Source: Cercospora beticola (lineage: Eukaryota; Ascomycota; Dothideomycetes; Mycosphaerellales; Mycosphaerellaceae). From it: a DNA stretch of 64,000 nt. Below the pieces are notes generated by a model, which was given only the letters and a program-made list of their open reading frames with translations, was not told where the DNA came from and did no database searches. Location of the stretch: the NCBI RefSeq assembly GCF_033473495.1, contig NC_088936.1, positions 248,001 through 312,000 on the forward strand. Reading direction: 5' to 3'. The position numbers and the translations under genes were made by a program. Shown one piece after another: positions 58,659 through 64,000 of this stretch (position 1 is its first letter; the number at the start of each line of letters is the position of its first letter).

Positions 58659-59332
58659 GGTGGAGGTGGACAGGCGTGTGCCGGTCGCCTGCGGTGTCAA
58701 TGGGTCGCTGGCGGGCGGTGGTGGTGCTGGCCGTTCGTCTCCTGAGGTTGGCCGAGTGATGTATTGGAGACGGAGCTCTCGTGGTAGCTGGCGGTGCTGA
58801 CGATGATGACGGCGGTGATAGGTCTGAGTCGGTCCGGATAGCTGCCTGGGTATGCGTTGCTCCTCACAGTGATGCTCTGCCCGTGATCTCCCCTCTTCGT
58901 GCTTGCTGCAAGCTTGCTCGATGCGTGTCTGCAAACGGCAAGCCTCCAGAAGCTGCCGTGAGCTTGGACGCCCCTTCCCCGCATCTCTCCCACGCCAAGC
59001 ACCAATAGTGTGAATTCCTCCACTAAGTTCACTGCGGCTCCACACGGCTACACTCATCTCGTCGGTTGCCATGTCTCACACCACCTGCTCACCACGTTGC
59101 CACTACTCTTCACCTGGAAGCGAGCTATTGCATGTGAACGCCAAGCTGTAGTTTGCTTGGTACACTATAGCCTGCATCGAATACGATGCCTAGAAGACAT
59201 TCGATCAAGCGACGTTGAAGACTCGACGGGTTTGATTTCATGTCATACTGCTCCCCAGCTATCTTACATTTCTAGCTCTATCACCATCCCGATTACTCAT
59301 TAAACCACGAATTACCGCTCCTATATCCTGTC
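58659..59332. other. NIPSNAP upstream region and oxidoreductase 3' flank
   Basis: The left part is the NIPSNAP promoter and leader. The frame there is open on the minus strand up to 59072 but starts well before the targeting peptide, so it is probably untranslated. Nothing else is seen. Confidence 0.45.
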
Positions 59333-60955
59333 TCATGCCTCCACCTTTACACCATCCTTCCACCCTCCTACCCATCCCTTCACCGCCTTCATAAACTTGA
59401 AAAATCCCACATTAAACTCCTCATGCCCATACTTCTTATCCACCACCCTCTGCGGAAATGCAATGCCCGCTCCATAAACTCCCGGCAATACCTTCTTCTC
59501 CCCTTCTTTCCCATACCAGAAACATCCTCGATCGTGATCAAATTTCACCTCTTCGATCTCCTTCCCATTCGAAAACTTCAGTTCAGGGATTGGATTCCTC
59601 GAGTATCCAATCGCTTGCACCACGAACCCCGTTTTCCCGTCTCTTAGATGTTCTCGGTAGACAGATTCTTCCTCACCCTTCTGGTACGCAACTTTCTGTA
59701 CGACCTTCCCGACATCACTCTTCTCCAATTTTCCTTCTTCCAAATTCCGCTTGGCCCAATCCGCTGCTTCGCCTTTCAGACCAGTATTATCCCTCGCAAT
59801 GTACGAGTCATAGTATTCTGCGTATCGCAAAGGATGGCGGGTGAACCATTTGATTCGCAGGTCAGATTTGGATGTGAGAGCAATGTGGGATAAGTTCATG
59901 AGGACCAGGACGGCGGAATGTGAGGCGCCAATGACGGCAACTGTGGTGGGTCCAAGAGGTGAGAGGAGGGATTGGAGGTTGGTAGGTGATAAGGCATCGT
60001 CGAGGTTGATGTGGCGGATCTCGTTTGGAGGAGAAAAGGGGAGAGGCGGATCGAGAGGTGAGGAGCCGGTGCACAGAACCAGGCGCTGAGTCTGAATGGT
60101 ATTGCTCGAGTTGGGTAGACTAAGCGTCCAAGTTTGTGAGGTTGGATCCAGAGAGCCTTCTGAAATCCGACCGAGGTGTGCCGTGATCGAAGGATGCTGT
60201 TTGAGGCCTTCCGTAAGTATGAGGCACATGTCCGCCGCATGGCCGAGATTGCATCCCTTTTCTTGATCAAGCTGGCGGAGAGCGCGGAGTTTGTCTTCGC
60301 TACTGGCTTTTGTTGTTGCAGTAGTTGATCCGTCTTGAGCCTGCGCACCGCCGACAATTTCTCTGAATGGCGAGAGCGCTTGCGCATAATCGATAAACAG
60401 CTTCACCTTCGTATTCGAAGGCACTTCCCGGTAGTACTGATTCACTCTCCCGCCATTGAAGTACTCATCGACCCACAGGATCTTCGTAAGACCTTGTTCC
60501 AGCAAATTCCCAACAGCTGTAATCCCAGCAGGTCCAGCTCCCACCACGACAGCCTCGTAAGCCTCCTCAACATTCGACATAGCAGAGTCCCTACGGACCT
60601 GCTGCGTTGTAGGATCTGCATGCGTAGCCATCGTTCTCCTCGTCCTTGATGAATCCAGAGCAACGAACGACGTGCTTCCAGATCTGAAAGAAATGTCTGA
60701 CCTGGCTTTTATATCCCTCGAAGATAGGCCAACGGCAGACAACAAAAGCGGTCTGCGATGACCCGCAGCAGCAGCAAACGTGGACAGTCCCCTCCTCCCA
60801 CTCCCAGCTCCCACGCATTGTCTTACGCAAGAGATCGCCGCATCAGATGTCGTCGTGCGCGTTTGCCGCAGAAAAGAATTTCGAGTCTCTCCATACTGCT
60901 GAGCATTTCTCACAACATGTCTTCCTAACACGCTTCTCTGCGCGGTAGAAGCCAT
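59333..60955 (-). CDS. FAD/NAD(P)-binding oxidoreductase
   Basis: Single exon, 540 aa. The first 108 residues are Arg/Ser/Thr-rich with almost no acidic residues, resembling a mitochondrial presequence. The FAD Rossmann motif VVVGAGPAGITAVGNLLEQG begins at about 136 (GAGPAG 139-144), followed by WVDEYFNGGRVNQYYREVPS. A second nucleotide-binding segment is VAVIGASHSAVLVLMNLSHI (about 345-365), and the C-terminal GVYGAGIAFP matches the second FAD-contacting motif. No redox-active CxxC pair is visible, so it is not a thioredoxin reductase. A second ATG at residue 109 (MATHADPTTQ) would give a cytosolic form of 432 aa. The substrate is unknown. Confidence 0.85.
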   Translation of the reverse strand: MASTAQRSVLGRHVVRNAQQYGETRNSFLRQTRTTTSDAAISCVRQCVGAGSGRRGLSTFAAAAGHRRPLLLSAVGLSSRDIKARSDISFRSGSTSFVALDSSRTRRTMATHADPTTQQVRRDSAMSNVEEAYEAVVVGAGPAGITAVGNLLEQGLTKILWVDEYFNGGRVNQYYREVPSNTKVKLFIDYAQALSPFREIVGGAQAQDGSTTATTKASSEDKLRALRQLDQEKGCNLGHAADMCLILTEGLKQHPSITAHLGRISEGSLDPTSQTWTLSLPNSSNTIQTQRLVLCTGSSPLDPPLPFSPPNEIRHINLDDALSPTNLQSLLSPLGPTTVAVIGASHSAVLVLMNLSHIALTSKSDLRIKWFTRHPLRYAEYYDSYIARDNTGLKGEAADWAKRNLEEGKLEKSDVGKVVQKVAYQKGEEESVYREHLRDGKTGFVVQAIGYSRNPIPELKFSNGKEIEEVKFDHDRGCFWYGKEGEKKVLPGVYGAGIAFPQRVVDKKYGHEEFNVGFFKFMKAVKGWVGGWKDGVKVEA

Positions 60956-61910
60956 ATTTCCGCACTCTCCAGCAACACCAAATCTCCTCTACAGAGCAAT
61001 TGGACCCCAAGCAGAAGCCTCAACACCAATCCTAGTTCAAGCTCGTCCCAACGAGAATTCAACAAATGCCTCGTTGGAAAAGCAGTCTAGTTAGTGGTCC
61101 CGCAACCAGGTCCCAAAACGCCCACGAAACTCCCGGATTACGCGCGAACCGGCGTGCTTCTTGCTTCTTCAATGCACGCACGTGCAGTCGTCGCAGTTCT
61201 TATTGCGATAGGCTTGTGGAAGGAGGTCTGTAGCCGACGCGCCGATGTGTAATACCTCGAAGCTGTGGGTTGCACGTCCGCGACCAAGCGAAGGGGTGGG
61301 AAGCGGTGTCGATAGGACAGAAGCTTGCGTGGCCAGCCTTGCGTATTGTTTTCTGCTTGTCTTTTGTCGTTCCAATGGGTTTCGTAGCTTAGATTGCGTC
61401 GTGTAGTCCAGCGAAGTGTGAGTCGAGAACTTTCGCCTCTCGACGACGTTCAAAAGTCTTGGCGGGAAAGAGGTTCCGAGATCGGCGCTGGCTGGAAAGA
61501 GCAGAACAACAAGAGAATGCCCAACAGCGTAAGAAAACGATGAAAGACAGCGAATGGTGATCGTTCCACGTGATAGACGAGCAATAGAGTGACAAGAAGG
61601 CAATAGAGGAAGTTGATTGGGAAGTAATGTAAAACTCGCTGTGCTACAGTGCAAAGAGCATCACCTCATTCCGATCCTGCATGAGCACATCATAAAAGAG
61701 ACATTTTGCCACCGGAATTTGAAAGAAGGTCAAGTAGTCAATTTTCCAAAAAAGAATGATCTCTGGTTTAATGAATATGCTCCAAAGAATTATGCACCGT
61801 TCCGTGTTCCTCCTTCATGCAGTTAAATCCAATGCCATCGCTGCCATGCAATCGTCCAATAATGAATGCCACGCTCAAATCCGCTAAAGTCAAGCACCGA
61901 AAAGCACAGT
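60956..61910. other. intergenic, no gene supported
   Basis: A 161-codon minus-strand frame (61169-61654) is Ser/Leu-rich without ATG-led family character. The interval includes the oxidoreductase promoter and the 3' flank of the LRR-like gene. Confidence 0.5.
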
Positions 61911-64000
61911 CTAGAACCATCTCCTGTTATCCAACTTCTCCCTTCTCCTCTTCTCCTCCAACTCCTCTCTAGGCCCCTCAAAGCCCAAGCAAATGTCACT
62001 GCCCAATGAGCCCTTCCCAACTCTCACATCGAGATCGAATATCCCACCCCAGTCACCTACACTAAAACTCGCTCTTACTTTGACACCTCCTTTTCTCATT
62101 TTCACCTCCTCACTCAGGAACTTTCCGAGCATGTTCGTAACTCGCCAGGCTAAGGCATTCGGCGCATACTTTGTGCGAAGTTCCTTTTCCCATCCCGCCT
62201 CAAGCTCCTCAGCCGCGACCAGCGTGAGAGCGGTTGATTCCGGTGATCTGGTATCGGTCCAGTAGGATATAATTTCGCTGTCACGAGGAGCGCCTTCGAA
62301 GTGGGTGGGAAGCCAGATGCTAATGTGGATGTTTTCAAGTTTGTGGAAGTGTCTGAGAGAAGAGAGGAGCGGAGTCGTGATGGGTGGCGGATTCAGGAGG
62401 AGCGGAGCGCCCTTCCAGCCGCAAAACTTGAGCTCGCGAACTGTGCGCGCGTGGTAGGATGCGATCGTGTGGAGCATGGGAGGCTGGCCATCCCATCTGT
62501 ATATTGGCTGGAAAGTGAAGGTGTCGGGATCGGGAGAGTGGAGTCTGCTACCACCGAGTGCGTTGACAGTTGACTTGTCTTCCGCTTCCATATTCGCACG
62601 GTCGTGTTGGTCTACCAAACCAATCACGTCGGCGCCATCGCGACCCCAAGTGTTGCCAAGGGGACTGCAGATTCCTATGGTCACGATCTTCTGTAAAGGA
62701 CATGCATGCAGAGCGCGAAGGATTTCTCTCCTCTCGTCGCGAGGCATGCCGCCTTCAATCTTGATACTCTCCAGCCTCCTCAATTTTGGAACTAATTCCG
62801 AAATGAAGCGCCTCCGTCGCTCGCGATAGATACTGTACTCCAAGTCGTCGTCGTCGGTGTAAGGTTCTCCATGTTCGCTGTATTTTGTGTCGACCCTTAA
62901 GTCCACCAAGTTTCGTGCCAGATTGTCCATAACAACGTCAACTCGGCGTCTGATGCTTGTCGAGGGCTTGTCTGAGAAAAAATTGCTCATCGGCCATGCC
63001 AGGCATCTGATCTCCGGGTGTGCTTCCATGAAAGCTAGAGGAGCAAACGTGGGTGAGCTCCCATCCTGAACAGCAGCCTGCCCATTCGTAGGTCGCTGCT
63101 CCGAGAATTCCGGGCTCGAGTCAAGTAGAAGGATATCCCACGGGATTGTTGTTCCCGCGACCACGCAATTGCGAAGCTGAAGTGATCTCAGATTTGGAAA
63201 CCGAAGTTCGAAGAATATGCGAAACATCCCGACCCACTGTTGATATGCCCGACCAGAACCTCCCATATAAGCTGTCCGATGATCAGAACCCATTATCCAG
63301 TCGAGATTGATTGAGGTCAGGGTATCGCTCGCGTTCTTGAGCATCAACATGGCGGTATCTGCAGATGTCACCGTTTCCCGTTGCATGTTCAGCAGAGGCT
63401 GCGGCATCGACAATGCCATTTCCGCGTCCAAGGATACGTCCAACGCAACTCCTCGATATGCCATGACGGCTCGTTCTCGTCGGGTCAGTTTGCCGAGATT
63501 GCGAATCTGCTCAGGCAGCTCGATTGATGCCTCAAGCGCTTCATACTCCTGTTCATCGTATTTATGCGCCGATTCAAACATCTGGGCCAGCGGACACTTG
63601 TCGTCAACCTGCAACTCATCCTCAAGGATGCTCCCAGGTACTGCCTCTTCGAGGACCGCAAGCTCTTCCATGCGCCTGTGGTATTCCTGTCCCGCTCTGA
63701 GCTCGGAAACCACAGTACTCGTACTCGCCTCGAATCTCCCACCTACACCATCTTGGAGCGGCCGTGTTGACGAGTGCCTTGCATATACCAGATGTTTCGC
63801 CACCGACAGCTCTGCAGAACTAACGGGTCGAAATGGCAACCTCCTCAACCGCACACTCTCCAAACCTTCGAAAGTCAACCTTGTCGGCAACTCGAAAGGA
63901 TTGCCCACTCTCGGATCCATCTGCAAGTTCAAGCCGGCGGAAATCCTGCAGTTCTCCAACCATAACCTCCTCACGCTGACCACCCCTTCCTTCTTCGCCC
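61911..64000 (-). CDS. LRR/F-box-like protein, 5' end beyond the window
   Basis: A minus-strand frame open from 61911 to the right edge (at least 695 codons) with no start inside the window. Leucine-rich-repeat-like units recur: VSVRRLWLENCRISAG, FEGLESVRLRRLPFRP, FPNLRSLQLRNCVVAG, LRRLESIKIEGG, TVRELKFCGWKGAPLL and LENIHISIWLPTHFEG. This layout is common in fungal F-box proteins, where an N-terminal F-box recruits SCF ubiquitin ligase and the repeats hold the target. The F-box itself would lie beyond the edge, so the assignment is tentative. The C-terminus is charged (EELEEKRRREKLDNRRW). Confidence 0.65.
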   Translation of the reverse strand, partial: AKKEGVVSVRRLWLENCRISAGLNLQMDPRVGNPFELPTRLTFEGLESVRLRRLPFRPVSSAELSVAKHLVYARHSSTRPLQDGVGGRFEASTSTVVSELRAGQEYHRRMEELAVLEEAVPGSILEDELQVDDKCPLAQMFESAHKYDEQEYEALEASIELPEQIRNLGKLTRRERAVMAYRGVALDVSLDAEMALSMPQPLLNMQRETVTSADTAMLMLKNASDTLTSINLDWIMGSDHRTAYMGGSGRAYQQWVGMFRIFFELRFPNLRSLQLRNCVVAGTTIPWDILLLDSSPEFSEQRPTNGQAAVQDGSSPTFAPLAFMEAHPEIRCLAWPMSNFFSDKPSTSIRRRVDVVMDNLARNLVDLRVDTKYSEHGEPYTDDDDLEYSIYRERRRRFISELVPKLRRLESIKIEGGMPRDERREILRALHACPLQKIVTIGICSPLGNTWGRDGADVIGLVDQHDRANMEAEDKSTVNALGGSRLHSPDPDTFTFQPIYRWDGQPPMLHTIASYHARTVRELKFCGWKGAPLLLNPPPITTPLLSSLRHFHKLENIHISIWLPTHFEGAPRDSEIISYWTDTRSPESTALTLVAAEELEAGWEKELRTKYAPNALAWRVTNMLGKFLSEEVKMRKGGVKVRASFSVGDWGGIFDLDVRVGKGSLGSDICLGFEGPREELEEKRRREKLDNRRWF

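Noticed and set aside
58659..59072. N-terminal extension of the NIPSNAP gene in an open frame
   Set aside because: The mitochondrial targeting peptide begins at the ATG at 58658; an upstream extension would bury it.
61169..61654. 161-codon minus-strand frame between the oxidoreductase and LRR-like genes
   Set aside because: Ser/Leu-rich composition typical of chance frames in GC-rich DNA; no domain or splice evidence.

Overview
The window is a chromosomal segment of a filamentous ascomycete (Pezizomycotina; most likely a Dothideomycete, which is an inference). The evidence is: monocistronic genes on both strands; short introns, mostly 45-70 nt with GTRNGT donors, CTRAC-like branch points and CAG/TAG acceptors; fungal-only families (HET, DUF6590, fungal rhodopsin-like, PalI, heme-thiolate peroxidase); an intron-bearing tRNA-Pro; and several MFS transporters. 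No bacterial, plasmid, CRISPR or viral features were seen.

Layout. 0-5.4 kb: a heme-thiolate peroxidase, then gene-poor sequence with a 1.5 kb element bounded by 76-bp inverted arms whose right arm overlaps a damaged tRNA-Pro(AGG). 5.4-12.7 kb: a DHA1 drug-type MFS transporter, a nine-exon sugar porter and a rhodopsin-like fungal membrane protein. 12.7-24 kb: an accessory zone with a degenerate membrane-protein gene, a HET-domain gene, and a divergent pair encoding a DUF6590 protein and a DUF7580-like protein. 24-30 kb: a sugar/polyol (inositol-type) porter and an allantoate-permease-family (ACS) transporter. 31-34 kb: eIF1 and a small secreted cysteine-containing protein. 34.5-37.7 kb: a long disordered/coiled-coil protein whose frame continues past a single TAG. 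40-44.4 kb: a microsomal-type epoxide hydrolase and a Git3/GPR1-like GPCR. 44.8-56.3 kb: a disordered protein, a single-pass EGF-like membrane protein, and palI (the Rim9/PalI ambient-pH component). 57-64 kb: a mitochondrial NIPSNAP-family protein, an FAD-dependent oxidoreductase and an LRR/F-box-like protein cut by the right edge.

How it works together. There is no obvious biosynthetic cluster. The left half is uptake, efflux and self/non-self type accessory genes in gene-poor sequence; the right half is mainly conserved housekeeping and environmental sensing (GPCR, EGF-like membrane protein, PalI). The best leads for new biology are the in-frame continuation after TAG at 35,014 with a thrice-repeated M-x-W-Q-[D/E]-A motif, the inverted-arm element that has replaced one side of a tRNA acceptor stem, and the HET/DUF6590/DUF7580 neighbourhood.

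Exon coordinates were worked out by hand from frames and splice consensus; they are predictions, not transcript-supported.
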